From Pseudoduganella violaceinigra DSM 15887 (GTDB taxonomy: Bacteria > Pseudomonadota > Gammaproteobacteria > Burkholderiales > Burkholderiaceae_D), in NCBI RefSeq assembly GCF_000425385.1, contig NZ_AUDI01000009.1:62001-126000 (forward strand): a stretch of 64,000 nt of DNA, written 5' to 3'. The first letter of the stretch is position 1; the number at the start of each line of letters is the position of its first letter. The notes below the pieces were generated by a model. It was given only the letters and a program-made list of their open reading frames with translations. It did no database searches and had not been told where the DNA came from. This document shows positions 54,666 through 63,933 of the stretch, one piece after another. The position numbers and the translations under genes were made by a program.

Positions 54666-54833
54666 GTGGAATGGCCGGGCGCTTCCACCGCCATTGAGGC
54701 GCATTACCTGCATGTGCTGGCGCCGCGCCTGGCCGGCCGCGGCAGCGTTGATTTGGGCAACTGGGCCGGCGACGGCGGCGCGACGGTGAGCGACACCGCG
54801 TCCGCCGTGCAGGGCGTGCTGCTTACCAGGTAA
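54666..54833 (+). pseudogene. Possible short gene or coding remnant, 55 codons
   Basis: A GTG-initiated frame after a G-run reads 55 residues with coding-like composition (no rare-codon bias, sequence such as HYLHVLAPRLAGRGSVDLG) and ends TAA inside the DUF2058 gene's 3' end. No family recognised. It may be the tail of a lost gene or chance; low confidence. Confidence 0.2.
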
Positions 54834-55362
54834 AGTCGTCCGGGATCTGGTAGTCGGCGTACGGATCGTCTTCCGCCGGCTGCCCGCTGGCCGGCTTTTT
54901 CACCGCCACCACCACTTCCGGCGCGCGCTCGGCAATCTTCTCGGCCACCACCTTCGGCACCAGTTCGGCCACGCCGTCCAGCACCACGATGGCCAGGCGG
55001 CCGTTGACCAGGTGTTGCTGCACCTTGTCCGACACATAGATGCGGTCGATCTTGCTGCCCAGGGTGAAGTTATAGGCCACGTCGCCGTTGCCCTTGGGCT
55101 GGCGGTGCTGCTGTACCATCTGCACCACCTGCGCCAGGATCGCCTTCTGGCCAGCGGCCGCGTCGCGCTGCGCATTCAGTTCGCGCGCCCGCTCGGCGTT
55201 CTTGCGCTGCAGCGCCTGCGCCGCTTCGCGCGACTGGTCGGACGCCTTGGTGCCGCTGCGCAGCTCTTCCTTGTGCTGCTTGGACTTGTCTTGCAGCGCC
55301 TTGTTGACCTTTTTCTTGTCGACCAGGCCGGCCTTCATCAATTGTTCTTGCAATGAAACCAT
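54823..55362 (-). CDS. DUF2058 family protein (YaiL-like)
   Basis: 179 residues from the ATG at 55362, which has AAAGGAG seven bases upstream. It starts SLQEQLMKAGLVDKKKVNK, is rich in Lys/Arg/Gln with a long helical or coiled-coil stretch (about 20-90), then a compact domain (YNFTLGSKIDRIYVSDKVQQHLVNG) and an acidic tail ending PDDFTW. This is the DUF2058/YaiL pattern, which is widespread in beta- and gammaproteobacteria. Nucleoprotein or ribosome-associated roles have been suggested but are not established. The upstream open frame to 56370 is the antisense of the CAP gene. Confidence 0.85.
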   Translation of the reverse strand: MVSLQEQLMKAGLVDKKKVNKALQDKSKQHKEELRSGTKASDQSREAAQALQRKNAERARELNAQRDAAAGQKAILAQVVQMVQQHRQPKGNGDVAYNFTLGSKIDRIYVSDKVQQHLVNGRLAIVVLDGVAELVPKVVAEKIAERAPEVVVAVKKPASGQPAEDDPYADYQIPDDFTW

Positions 55363-55413
55363 GTCACACTCCTTTGTTGCCCACAGTTTAACAGAGGGCG
55401 TATAGTCGCCCTC

Positions 55414-56262
55414 ATGCAACGGCACCTCCTTCTCGCCGGCGCCCTGGCGGCGCCCCTCCCCTGCGCCGGCGCCGCTGAAGCGCCGCAACTGGCCGCCCTG
55501 GTCAATGCCTGGCGCACCGCGCCGGCCCTGTGCCAGGGGCAGCAGCGGCCGGCCGTGCCCGCGCTGGCGCCGCAGGCCGTGCTGGCGCGCGTCGCGCTGC
55601 GGCCCGGCACCATCGTGCTGGCAGCGCTGGACCAGGCCGGCTATGACGCGCAACTGGCCGACGCGGTGCAGGTGGCCGGCCCGGCCGATGCGCGCAGTGC
55701 TTTCGACGCGCTGCGCCAGTCGTATTGCGCCATGCTGGGCGACCCGCGCTACCGCCATATCGGCGCGCACCAGGACGGTAACAGCTGGACCATCGTGCTG
55801 GCGGTGCCCACGCCCAATCCAAGCGTGCTGCTGCCGGACCCCGGCGCAGCCGCGCAGCAAGTCCTGCAAGCGACCAACGCCGCGCGCGCCGCGGGCCGGC
55901 GCTGCGGCGACAGCTGGATGGAAGCGGCGCCGCCCCTCACCTGGAACGGCCAGCTGGCCGCGGCGGCGCTGGCGCACAGCCGCGACATGGCGCAGCAGGG
56001 CTACTTCACCCACAGCAACCCGCAGGGCCAGCAGGCGGCGCAGCGCGCCGAAGCGCAAGGCTACCGCTGGCGCCAGATCGCGGAAAACATTGCGCGCGGC
56101 CAGAACAGCGCGCAGGAAGCCGTGGCGGGCTGGATCGACAGCCCGGGCCATTGTCGCAACCTGATGAATCCGCAGCTGGGCGAGATGGGCGCCGGCCTCG
56201 CCATCCGGCCCGGCAAGCACCCGACGGCCTACTGGACCCAGGTCTTCGGTAGCGCGCGCTGA
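55414..56262 (+). CDS. CAP-domain (SCP/PR-1 like) exported protein
   Basis: 282 residues with a signal peptide (LLAGALAAPLPCAGA-AE). Residues ~20-140 form a poorly conserved N-terminal domain. Residues ~150-280 form a CAP domain: VLQATNAARAAGRRCG, LTWNGQLAAAALAHSRDMAQQGYFTHSN (His and the SRDMA element), RWRQIAENIARGQ, GWIDSPGHCRNLMNP (the second His) and YWTQVFG. CAP domains bind lipids or act on cell-wall material in bacteria. Divergent from the DUF2058 gene with a 51-bp gap. Confidence 0.88.
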   Translation: MQRHLLLAGALAAPLPCAGAAEAPQLAALVNAWRTAPALCQGQQRPAVPALAPQAVLARVALRPGTIVLAALDQAGYDAQLADAVQVAGPADARSAFDALRQSYCAMLGDPRYRHIGAHQDGNSWTIVLAVPTPNPSVLLPDPGAAAQQVLQATNAARAAGRRCGDSWMEAAPPLTWNGQLAAAALAHSRDMAQQGYFTHSNPQGQQAAQRAEAQGYRWRQIAENIARGQNSAQEAVAGWIDSPGHCRNLMNPQLGEMGAGLAIRPGKHPTAYWTQVFGSAR

Positions 56263-56350
56263 GCTTGACTTCCGCCCCCCGCGGACTAGGCTAATCTGAC
56301 CGGCAGCCCTGCGGCATGCCGTCGCAGGCACCGGTACTTTGGGGGATGCC

Positions 56351-56782
56351 ATGGACACCAAGAAATTCATCAGCGAAGGCTATCGGCTATTCGCGGCGGG
56401 CGACCTGCAAGGCCTGCTTGCACGCTTCAACGACGATGCGGAAATGATCAATCCCGATTCGGACTACCTGCCCATAGGGGGCAGCTATCACGGCACCAAG
56501 GAAATCGCCGAATTTTTCATGAAGCTCAATGAAACCACCCAGTGCACGGCGCTGGAGACCAAGACCATGGTGCAGGAAGGCGACACGCTGGTGGTGACCG
56601 GCGAATCGAGCTGGATCGCCCGCAGCACCGGCGTCCCCTACGACAACCCCTTCGTCCACGTGTTCAAGGTCCAGGGCGGCAAAATCGCCGCCCTGCGCGT
56701 CTACTACGACACCAGCAAGCTGGAACACGCCCTGCAGCCGGCCAGCGCCGGCAAACCTGCCGGCAACGCCCTGCACCACTAG
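56351..56782 (+). CDS. SnoaL-like/NTF2-like protein
   Basis: 143 residues from the ATG at 56351, preceded by GGGGGA five bases away. It shows the SnoaL/NTF2-like pattern: an N-terminal helix (FISEGYRLFAAGDLQGLLARF), DDAEMINPDSDYLPIGGSYHG, and a terminal strand VFKVQGGKIAALRVYYDTSK. Members are ketosteroid-isomerase-fold enzymes or binding proteins with no common reaction. Soluble and small. Convergent with the S9 peptidase gene (17-bp gap). Confidence 0.8.
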   Translation: MDTKKFISEGYRLFAAGDLQGLLARFNDDAEMINPDSDYLPIGGSYHGTKEIAEFFMKLNETTQCTALETKTMVQEGDTLVVTGESSWIARSTGVPYDNPFVHVFKVQGGKIAALRVYYDTSKLEHALQPASAGKPAGNALHH

Positions 56783-56798
56783 GCGCTGGCGAGCGCCA

Positions 56799-58757
56799 TC
56801 AAGGCTGCAGCGGGCCGCCGATCTGGCGCGCCAGGAAAGCGGCGGCCTTGTTCCAGAAATCGATGCGATTGGCCGCCAGCGCCGTCTGGCGGCCAGGCTG
56901 TTCATACGCGAGCACGTCGGACTGCGCATTGCCGGCTTTCAGCAGCTGGGCCAGCTGCGGGGCGTAGCGGGCCAGCGCGGCGCCATCGTCCTTGCCATAG
57001 GCCAGCAGCACCGGGCGCGCATACTTGCGCTGCGGGTCCAGCAGCGCGGGCTGGCTGGCGCCGCCGATCTGGCCCAGCGGCGTGTGCAGCGGCGGCTGGC
57101 AGTCGCAGCGGTCTTCACGCTGCTGCAGCATGGCCGGGTCGACCTGCGGCGACCAGCTCAGCGCGCACTTGAACATGTCCGGCTGCAGCGCGGTGGCCAG
57201 GACGGCGGCATAGCCACCAAAGCCGGTGCCCGCCGCGCACACGCGCTCCGGGTCGGCCACGCCCTGCGCGGCGGCCCATTTCACCGCGGCGGCCAGGTCG
57301 TCCTGCAACCCTTTCCCCCATTGCTGCCAGCCGGCCTCGAAGTAGCGCGCACCATAGCCGTAAGTGCCGCGCGGATCGAGCTGCAGCACGGCGAAGCCTT
57401 GCGCCGTCAGGAACGATTCCGCCGCGTTCCATGATTCGGGCTGGGCGCGCTGCCAGGCCTTCTCGCCCAGCAGCAGCACCAGCGGCAGGGTCTTGCCGGC
57501 CCTGGCCGCAGGCACGCTGAGCCAGACCGGCATGTCCATGCCGCCGGCCAGCTTGACGCTGCCGGCGATGCGTTCCGGCGCCGTCTTCGGATCGATGCCC
57601 GGCAGGCTGTCGCCGATGCGCACCAGTTTGCCGCTCACGCTGTGATACAGGTAATAGCTCGCCGGTTCGCGGTAGGACTCCGCGGACAGCAGCAGGTACG
57701 GCAGCTCCGCCCTGGCGGCGGGCAGCAGCGTGTTGACGGTATTGGGCAGGGCCGCGTCGACCTGCTGCTGTGCCGCGCGCAGGGCGGCGTCATACCAGAT
57801 CGTGGTGCGCGGGCCGGCGCTGGTGCGAAAGCCCAGGATACGCCCGCCACCGACGATGAACTGCCCCTCGGCATCGTTGCCGGGAATACTGATCAGCGGC
57901 TCGGCGCCCAGTTTGCGCTGGGCCGGGTCGAAGCGGTAAATGCCCGTCGTATCCTGCCCATTGCGGGCGGCGACATACAGTTTGCCGTTCAGGTGCAGCA
58001 GGGGCGCGATGGCGTCGGCCGCGCCCGGCGCGAAATTGGCCAGCGGCAGCCAGTCGCCGCCGCCATCCTGCTGCTGCAAGAGATGGCGGCCATCGCGCTG
58101 GATCAGGGCGACGCTGAGCCTGCCTTTCTCGTCGACCAAGCGGTCCAAGGTATAGTTGCGCCCGCTGTCGGCATCGCCGCTGAGGCGCTCGAACGGTGCG
58201 AACAGCAACGTCATGTTGCCGCCGCGCGTATCGAGCCGCGACAGCACCCTGGCGCCGTTCTCGTACACGCTCGTGACAAAAATATCGTGGGCGCCAAGGC
58301 TGCTGCGCAGCCAGCCATCGCTATCGGTACTGCCACTGAACAGATGGCGGCCCGGCTGGGCGAACCGTTCGCTGTGCGGCACCAGCGGCGCCACTTCGGC
58401 ATAGCCGCTGCCGTCGCGGTCGAGGGCGATAATGCCTTTCGGCACCGGATTGCCGCTGTTGTTCACGTTCGCCACGGTGAGCAGGAGACGATTGCTGTTG
58501 ATCCAGCTGGCGCCCACCACGTCGGCATTGCTATAGCTGAAGGCCGGCGCCAGCTTCTGCGACTGCGCCGCCATCACGCCCACCATGGTGCGCCCGGATT
58601 CATTGGTCAGCAGCATGCCGACATGGCGCCCGTCCGGTGCCATGGCGGCATCGTGCAGGGCCGGGTCGCGGAAATATGCGGCCGCATCGGGCGCGGCGGC
58701 AGCCTGCAGGGCCGCGCCGGCGGCAAGCAGGGAGAAAGCGAGGCGGGGCAGGCGCAT
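56799..58757 (-). CDS. S9 (prolyl oligopeptidase) family protein, catalytic Ser and His lost
   Basis: 652 residues from the ATG at 58757 with signal peptide (AALQAAAA-PD). The N-terminal ~400 residues are a WD/propeller-like domain; the C-terminal ~240 residues are the alpha/beta-hydrolase. The nucleophile elbow reads GTGFGG (Gly512) instead of GxSxGG. The histidine site reads PGRQT (Arg623) where family members have GHGF. The acidic residue (GKDD) is kept. The fold is therefore probably intact but not catalytic as a serine peptidase. In-frame TTG at 58778 is an alternative start. No frameshift or stop is present, so it is under selection or recently altered. Confidence 0.85.
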   Translation of the reverse strand: MRLPRLAFSLLAAGAALQAAAAPDAAAYFRDPALHDAAMAPDGRHVGMLLTNESGRTMVGVMAAQSQKLAPAFSYSNADVVGASWINSNRLLLTVANVNNSGNPVPKGIIALDRDGSGYAEVAPLVPHSERFAQPGRHLFSGSTDSDGWLRSSLGAHDIFVTSVYENGARVLSRLDTRGGNMTLLFAPFERLSGDADSGRNYTLDRLVDEKGRLSVALIQRDGRHLLQQQDGGGDWLPLANFAPGAADAIAPLLHLNGKLYVAARNGQDTTGIYRFDPAQRKLGAEPLISIPGNDAEGQFIVGGGRILGFRTSAGPRTTIWYDAALRAAQQQVDAALPNTVNTLLPAARAELPYLLLSAESYREPASYYLYHSVSGKLVRIGDSLPGIDPKTAPERIAGSVKLAGGMDMPVWLSVPAARAGKTLPLVLLLGEKAWQRAQPESWNAAESFLTAQGFAVLQLDPRGTYGYGARYFEAGWQQWGKGLQDDLAAAVKWAAAQGVADPERVCAAGTGFGGYAAVLATALQPDMFKCALSWSPQVDPAMLQQREDRCDCQPPLHTPLGQIGGASQPALLDPQRKYARPVLLAYGKDDGAALARYAPQLAQLLKAGNAQSDVLAYEQPGRQTALAANRIDFWNKAAAFLARQIGGPLQP

Positions 58758-58886
58758 GGCGGCGATCACGATTACCAAAACTGCAACATTACCCTATGCA
58801 AGTTGCACTGGCAACTGCAGCACTCTGTTTGACGCGGCGACGGACTATGTTAGGTTTGAGGCAATGCCATCCTGAGGAGAACAACA

Positions 58887-60671
58887 ATGCACACCCGGGT
58901 CAAACGCAGCGCCGCCGCCGGCACCATGCTGGCGGCCATGTTCAGTACCGGTCCTTCGCAAGCCGTGCGCGCACCGGCCTTTGACCCGCTGCTCGATGGC
59001 GCCCTGTGCGCCAGTCCCGGCACCGGGCGGCCGCTGCTGCAGGCCATGGCGGCGCAGGCGGAAACCGCGCCATTCAAAGCGGCCCTGCAATCGCGCCAGC
59101 CCGGCGAAGCGGGGCCGCCGCCGCTGTACAAGGACCTCGGCAAACTGCACCTGGCGGTCAGTACGCGCAGCCCGCGCGCCCAGGCCTATTTCGACCAGGG
59201 GCTGCGCCTGCTGTTTTCCTTCAACCACGCCGAAGCCGCGCGCGCCTTCCGCGCCGCGCAGCAGGCCGACCCGCAATGCGCCATGTGCCACTGGGGCGAG
59301 GCCCTGGTGCTGGGACCGAATATCAATGCGCCGATGTTCCCGGAAGCGGTGGCGCCCGCCTTTGCCGCCGCGGAACGGGCCGCCGCCGCGGCCGCCAGCG
59401 CCAGCCCGGTGGAGCAAGCCCTGGTGCGCGCCGTCCAGCAACGCTATGCCGCCCAGCCGCCCGCCGACCGCGCGGCCCTGGACCAGGCCTACGCCGCCGC
59501 CATGACCGAGGCCGCGCACAGCTTCCCCAACGACGACACGGTCCAGGTGCTGTTCGCGGAGTCGCTGATGGACCTGTCGCCATGGAATTACTGGGAAGCC
59601 GGCGGCGCCAGCCCGAAAGGACGCACGCAGGAACTGGTGGACGCGCTGGAGCGCGTGCTGGAGCGCAACCCGAGCCACCCGGGCGCCATCCACTACTACA
59701 TCCACGCCGTGGAAGCCTCGAGCCACCCGGACAAGGCCCTGCCCTATGCGCGCCAGCTGGCCCGGCAGATCCCCGGCGCCGGCCATATCGTGCACATGCC
59801 CTCGCACATCTACTACCGCGCCGGCCTGTACAAGGATGCGCTGCAAGCGAATATCGACGCCATGGCGGTCGATGAAAAATACTTCCGCAGCGCCGCCAGC
59901 GACGCCGTGTACAAGGGCGCCTACTACCCGCACAACATCCACTTCGCCATGGTGTCGGCGCTGATGGGCGGGGACGGCAAGGCGACGCTGCAGGCGACGC
60001 AGCGGCTGGAACAGGCGCTCAGCCCGGAGCTGCTGCGCGCCATCCCGCCCCTGCAGCCGGTGCGCGCCGCCCCCTACTTCGCCCATGTGCAGTTCAGCAG
60101 CCCGGACACCCTGGTGGCCCTGCCCGCACCGGCCGAGGAATTCGTGCTGCTGCGCGCCATGTGGCATTACGCGCGCTCCGTCGGGTTCGCGCGCAAGGGC
60201 CTGTGGGCCGAGGGCCAGCGCGAAGTGGACAGCATCGCCGCCATCGAACAGAAGGCCGACTTCAAGCCGCTCGACGAACGGGGCGTGCCGGGCGCCGATA
60301 TCGTGCGCACCGCGCGCCTGGTGGCGGCCGGCAAGCTGGCCGAAGCCAAGGGCGATCTGCCGGCCGCCATCGCCAGCTTCACGGAAGCGGTGGCGGCGCA
60401 GGACAAACTGCCGTATATCGAGCCGCCCTACTGGTACTATCCGGTGCGCCAGTCGCTGGGCGCGGCGCTGCTGAAAGCGGGCAAGCTCGATGAGGCGGAA
60501 GCGGCGTTCCGCGCCTCGTTCGCCAAGACCCCCAGCAACGGCTGGGCCCTGCGCGGCCTGGCCGAGGTGTACGACAAGCGCGGCGACAAGGCCGCGGCGG
60601 CGGCGGCCCGCAAGCGCCTTGCCGCCACCTGGCTGGGCCCGAACGCGGGCCCGGCGCTGTCACGTCTTTGA
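58887..60671 (+). CDS. Exported TPR-repeat protein with CxxCH motif
   Basis: 594 residues with a signal-peptide-like start (GTMLAAMFSTGPSQAVRA). Tetratricopeptide-like helices occur in the N-terminal part (FDQGLRLLFSFNHAEAARAF, DPQCAMCHWGEAL), the centre and the C terminus (GAALLKAGKLDEAEAAFRASF, NGWALRGLAEVYDKRGD). The CAMCH motif conforms to a c-type heme site, but the family conserves it as CAMC(H/Y)WGEAL in a TPR helix, so heme binding is doubtful. Function unknown; extracytoplasmic. The stop codon lies inside the first unit of a 12-bp tandem repeat. Confidence 0.75.
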   Translation: MHTRVKRSAAAGTMLAAMFSTGPSQAVRAPAFDPLLDGALCASPGTGRPLLQAMAAQAETAPFKAALQSRQPGEAGPPPLYKDLGKLHLAVSTRSPRAQAYFDQGLRLLFSFNHAEAARAFRAAQQADPQCAMCHWGEALVLGPNINAPMFPEAVAPAFAAAERAAAAAASASPVEQALVRAVQQRYAAQPPADRAALDQAYAAAMTEAAHSFPNDDTVQVLFAESLMDLSPWNYWEAGGASPKGRTQELVDALERVLERNPSHPGAIHYYIHAVEASSHPDKALPYARQLARQIPGAGHIVHMPSHIYYRAGLYKDALQANIDAMAVDEKYFRSAASDAVYKGAYYPHNIHFAMVSALMGGDGKATLQATQRLEQALSPELLRAIPPLQPVRAAPYFAHVQFSSPDTLVALPAPAEEFVLLRAMWHYARSVGFARKGLWAEGQREVDSIAAIEQKADFKPLDERGVPGADIVRTARLVAAGKLAEAKGDLPAAIASFTEAVAAQDKLPYIEPPYWYYPVRQSLGAALLKAGKLDEAEAAFRASFAKTPSNGWALRGLAEVYDKRGDKAAAAAARKRLAATWLGPNAGPALSRL

Positions 60672-60726
60672 TTCCGCCTTTGATTCCGCCTTTGATTCCG
60701 CCTTTGATTCCGTCTTTGATTCCGCC
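60667..60726 (+). repeat. 12-bp tandem repeat, five copies
   Basis: Five direct copies of TTTGATTCCGCC, the fourth differing by one base (GTC for GCC), from 60667 to 60726, then a partial sixth. The first copy overlaps the end of the TPR gene and supplies its TGA stop. In another frame the unit encodes FDSA. It is an isolated microsatellite-like array, a candidate for copy-number variation between strains. Confidence 0.9.
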
Positions 60727-60855
60727 TTTGGCCCGGTCCCCCAGCACGGACCGGGGCCCCTGGTTTGCCTGAGCCGGCGCGCGGCAGGCCGTCGGCCTAC
60801 GCGCGCCCGGGTTTCCAAGTAACATACGCCCCACTCTCACAATCCAGGTACAAGC

Positions 60856-63798
60856 ATGAGGAACAAACGCTGGGCGGCGCTGCTGCTGGGTGGGCTGTTA
60901 GCGCTAACGGCGCGGGCGCAGGAAGTGCACCCGGATGGACAAAGTTTCGAGCGGCGGCGCTGGTCGCAGGCGGACGGTGCGCCGCAGTTTGCCATGACCG
61001 TGACCCAGACCGACGATGGCATGTTGTGGTTTGCCGGGCCATCGGGATTGCACAGCTTTGACGGGCTGCGCTTCCGGCGCGTGGATAAGGTGTACGGCCA
61101 TGCGCTGTCGTCGTCCAACATCTCCATTGCGCGCAAGGTGCAAGGCGGGCTCGCGGTCGGCTATTACTTTGGCGGCTTAAGCATCTTCATGCCCGGTTCG
61201 GTCACCCACTACGTGCCCGGGCGCGACTTTCCGCGCGGGTCCGTCATGGACATCGCAGTGGGCAAGGATGGGGTGATGCATTGCGCCACCAGCAGCGGCC
61301 TGGCGGTCCTGCGCGATGGCAAATGGCAGCCGGAAGGCCAGTCTTCGCTGCCCCAGGGACGGGCCAACTGGGTCAAGATCGACCAATCCGGCCGGCTGTG
61401 GGCCTTCATCGGCAAGGACTACTTCGTGCGTCCCATCGGACGCGAAGACTTCGTGCCAGTGCCGGTGCCACCCGATTCAAGGACCACCATCCGCACCGAC
61501 GGCCTGTATGCCAAGCCCGCCGGCAAAGACATCCAGCGGCTCGACATCGTCGCGACGCCGCCGCCGGAGCGGCTTGACCACCCGGAGCTGTACAAGAACG
61601 TACCGATCAAGGGCCCGCACGGCACGCAATGGGCCTATCGCGGCGACGGCCTGGTGCGGCTGGCGCCCGGCGAGGACGGCGTGCTGCGGGCGGTGGAACT
61701 GTTCGCCAGCGGATCGGGACGGGAGGAAGTCATCAGCCGTTCCACCATCGACCGCGAAGACAATCTCTGGCTGCTCACGCCGAGCGGCGTCGAACGCTTG
61801 CGGCGCCACCGCTTCCATCGGCTGGACACGCAGTTGAACACCTTCTTCTGGCTGGCGCAGCGCGGTCTGGGCGACGAACTCTGGTTCGGGGCGATCAATA
61901 CGCCGCTGCTGCGGCGCAAACCCGACGGCACCACCGAGGCCACCGAGATCCGCAATTTCAACGCCCTGTTGCGCACCGCCGCCGACCATGTCTGGGTCGG
62001 CGGCAACGCCCTGTGGGAATTCCACGGCGGCACGCAGCGCCGCTGGGCCTTGCCGGCGCAAGCGGGAAAAGAGGGGGAAATCCAGGCCCTGGCGGCGGAG
62101 GCCGACGGCGGCCTGCTGGTGTCCATTGTGCGCAACGGCTTGTGGCGCTTCGCCCACGGCCAATGGCAGCAGGACGAGCGCCTGCGCGGCGTGGTCGATC
62201 CGGTGCCGGTGGCCATGCTGACCGACGCCCGGGGCAAGACATGGCTGGGCTTCGCCGGCGGGCGGCTGGTCGAACTGGCCGCCGGCCAGGCGCACCCGCT
62301 GCCGGCCAGCGCCGGCCTGCAGGTGGGCAATGTCCTGTGCCTGCTGGACATCGGCGGCAAGCTGCTGGTGGGCGGCGATCTCGGCGCCGCCTGGATCGAC
62401 GGCGGCCAGGCGCATGCGCTGCGGCCGGAACATGCCGAGCGCTTCCAGCACGTCAGCGGCATGGTGCTCGACGGCCAGGGCAGCCTGTGGGTCCATAGCA
62501 ACGACGGGCTGCACCGCTTCGACGCGGCGGCGCTGGCGCAGTTCTGGAAAACGCCCGCGCTGCCGCTGCAGGCGGAGCTGTTCAACTTCGAAGACGGCGT
62601 CGGCGGCGTCGCGGCGGGCGGACGGCCCCTGCCCTCGCTGGCGCAGGTGGGCGGACGGCTGTATTACGCCACCGTTTCGCAAGTGGGCTGGATCGATCCC
62701 GCCGGCATCAGCCGCAATCTCCGTCCGCCGAACGTGCTGCTGCAGACGCTGCGCACGCCGGAAAAGGACTATGCGCCGGTCGACCAGCTGGTACTGCCGC
62801 AGCAGACCAGCGCCATCGAGCTGGCCTTCACGGCAACGGCCCTGTCGATCCCGGAACGGGTACGCATGCAATTCCGGCTGTCGGGCGTGGACCGCGACTG
62901 GCGCGACGCCGGCCTGGAACGGCGCGCGCAATACACCAACCTGGCGCCCGGCCATTACCGCTTCCAGGTCAGGGCCGCCAACGAGGACGGCGCCTGGAAT
63001 CACGACGGCGCCCAGCTCACGTTCGCCATCCCGCCCGCGTTTTGGCAGACCGACTGGTTCCGGACCCTGGGCGCGCTGGCCGCGCTGGCCCTGTCCGTCC
63101 TGCTGTACCGCTGGCGCGTCGCGGTGATCGAACAGCGCGCCGCCCACCACGCCATCCTGCGCCTCGATGCAACGCTGCAGGAACGCAGCCGCATTGCGCG
63201 CTCGCTGCACGACAACCTGCTGCAGGCGGTGCAGGCGCTGCTGCTGCGTTTCCATTTGGTGGAGCAGAAGCTGGCGCAGCAGCCGGAGTTGCAGCAGATG
63301 GTGGGCAGCGCGCTCGATTACGCCGAAACGCTGGTGGCCAGCACGCGCGACGAGGTGATGGCATTGCGCCGGCCGCAGGACGCCGACGAATTATTCGCGG
63401 CGCTGCGCCACGCGGCCGCGCAGGCCGGCGCCGGCGCCGGCGCCGAGCAGCGCCTGAGCTTTACGGTGTCGGGCCAGCCGCGCTACCTGCGCGCGGACTG
63501 CTGCGCCGAACTGTCCAGCGTGCTGCGCGAAGCCGTGCTCAATAGCGTGCTCCATTCCGGCGCCCGGCAGATCGCCGTGCGCCTGACGTTCGAGGACGAC
63601 GCCTTGCTGGCCGAGGCCAGCGATGATGGCGCGGGCATGGATGGCGCCATCGCCCGGCACGGCAAGCCAGGCCATTGGGGCATTCCCGGCATGCGCGAGC
63701 GCATCGTCCGCCTGGGCGGCCAGTTCGACATCGCGGCCGGCGCGCAGGGCGGCGTCGCGGTGCGCCTGTCGATTCCGGCCCGGCAGGCGTATGCCTGA
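60856..63798 (+). CDS. Sensor histidine kinase: periplasmic propeller, Y_Y_Y, HisKA_3
   Basis: 980 residues. Signal peptide (LLLGGLLALTARAQE), then a long periplasmic two-propeller-like region with reg_prop-type repeats (about 30-650; MLWFAGPSGLHSFDGLRFRRV is a unit), a Y_Y_Y domain (about 660-730; GHYRFQVRAANEDGAW), one helix (about 733-753), HisKA_3 with RSLHDNLLQAVQ (His about 784), and HATPase with REAVLNSVLHSG, DDGAGM and HWGIPGMRERI. A NarL/FixJ-type response-regulator partner would be expected, but none is in the window. Such large sensors are usually tied to oligosaccharide or stress sensing; the ligand is unknown. Confidence 0.9.
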   Translation: MRNKRWAALLLGGLLALTARAQEVHPDGQSFERRRWSQADGAPQFAMTVTQTDDGMLWFAGPSGLHSFDGLRFRRVDKVYGHALSSSNISIARKVQGGLAVGYYFGGLSIFMPGSVTHYVPGRDFPRGSVMDIAVGKDGVMHCATSSGLAVLRDGKWQPEGQSSLPQGRANWVKIDQSGRLWAFIGKDYFVRPIGREDFVPVPVPPDSRTTIRTDGLYAKPAGKDIQRLDIVATPPPERLDHPELYKNVPIKGPHGTQWAYRGDGLVRLAPGEDGVLRAVELFASGSGREEVISRSTIDREDNLWLLTPSGVERLRRHRFHRLDTQLNTFFWLAQRGLGDELWFGAINTPLLRRKPDGTTEATEIRNFNALLRTAADHVWVGGNALWEFHGGTQRRWALPAQAGKEGEIQALAAEADGGLLVSIVRNGLWRFAHGQWQQDERLRGVVDPVPVAMLTDARGKTWLGFAGGRLVELAAGQAHPLPASAGLQVGNVLCLLDIGGKLLVGGDLGAAWIDGGQAHALRPEHAERFQHVSGMVLDGQGSLWVHSNDGLHRFDAAALAQFWKTPALPLQAELFNFEDGVGGVAAGGRPLPSLAQVGGRLYYATVSQVGWIDPAGISRNLRPPNVLLQTLRTPEKDYAPVDQLVLPQQTSAIELAFTATALSIPERVRMQFRLSGVDRDWRDAGLERRAQYTNLAPGHYRFQVRAANEDGAWNHDGAQLTFAIPPAFWQTDWFRTLGALAALALSVLLYRWRVAVIEQRAAHHAILRLDATLQERSRIARSLHDNLLQAVQALLLRFHLVEQKLAQQPELQQMVGSALDYAETLVASTRDEVMALRRPQDADELFAALRHAAAQAGAGAGAEQRLSFTVSGQPRYLRADCCAELSSVLREAVLNSVLHSGARQIAVRLTFEDDALLAEASDDGAGMDGAIARHGKPGHWGIPGMRERIVRLGGQFDIAAGAQGGVAVRLSIPARQAYA

Positions 63799-63805
63799 GC
63801 GGGCG

Positions 63806-63825
63806 GCGCCCGGGCGGCCGGGCGC
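63806..63825 (+). terminator. GC hairpin after the sensor kinase
   Basis: An 8-bp perfect stem (GCGCCCGG / CCGGGCGC) with a 4-base loop lies 8 bases after the kinase stop. No T-run, so termination would be weak. Confidence 0.4.
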
Positions 63826-63933
63826 GGCGCTGGCCACGCTGTGACGCCAGCGCCGCGTGCCGCGGCCGGCAGCGGTGACAGGGCGGTCCATTGGGCGTAC
63901 CATGAAGGTTCCCAAGAGCAAGGAAACGAGCCC

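Noticed and set aside
59281..59300. CAMCH as a c-type heme attachment site in the TPR protein
   Set aside because: The motif lies inside a TPR helix and appears to be a family feature (CAMCxWGEAL); no axial ligand or cytochrome-like context is visible.
60667..60726. Tandem repeat as a CRISPR array
   Set aside because: Units are contiguous 12-mers without spacers and no cas genes are present.
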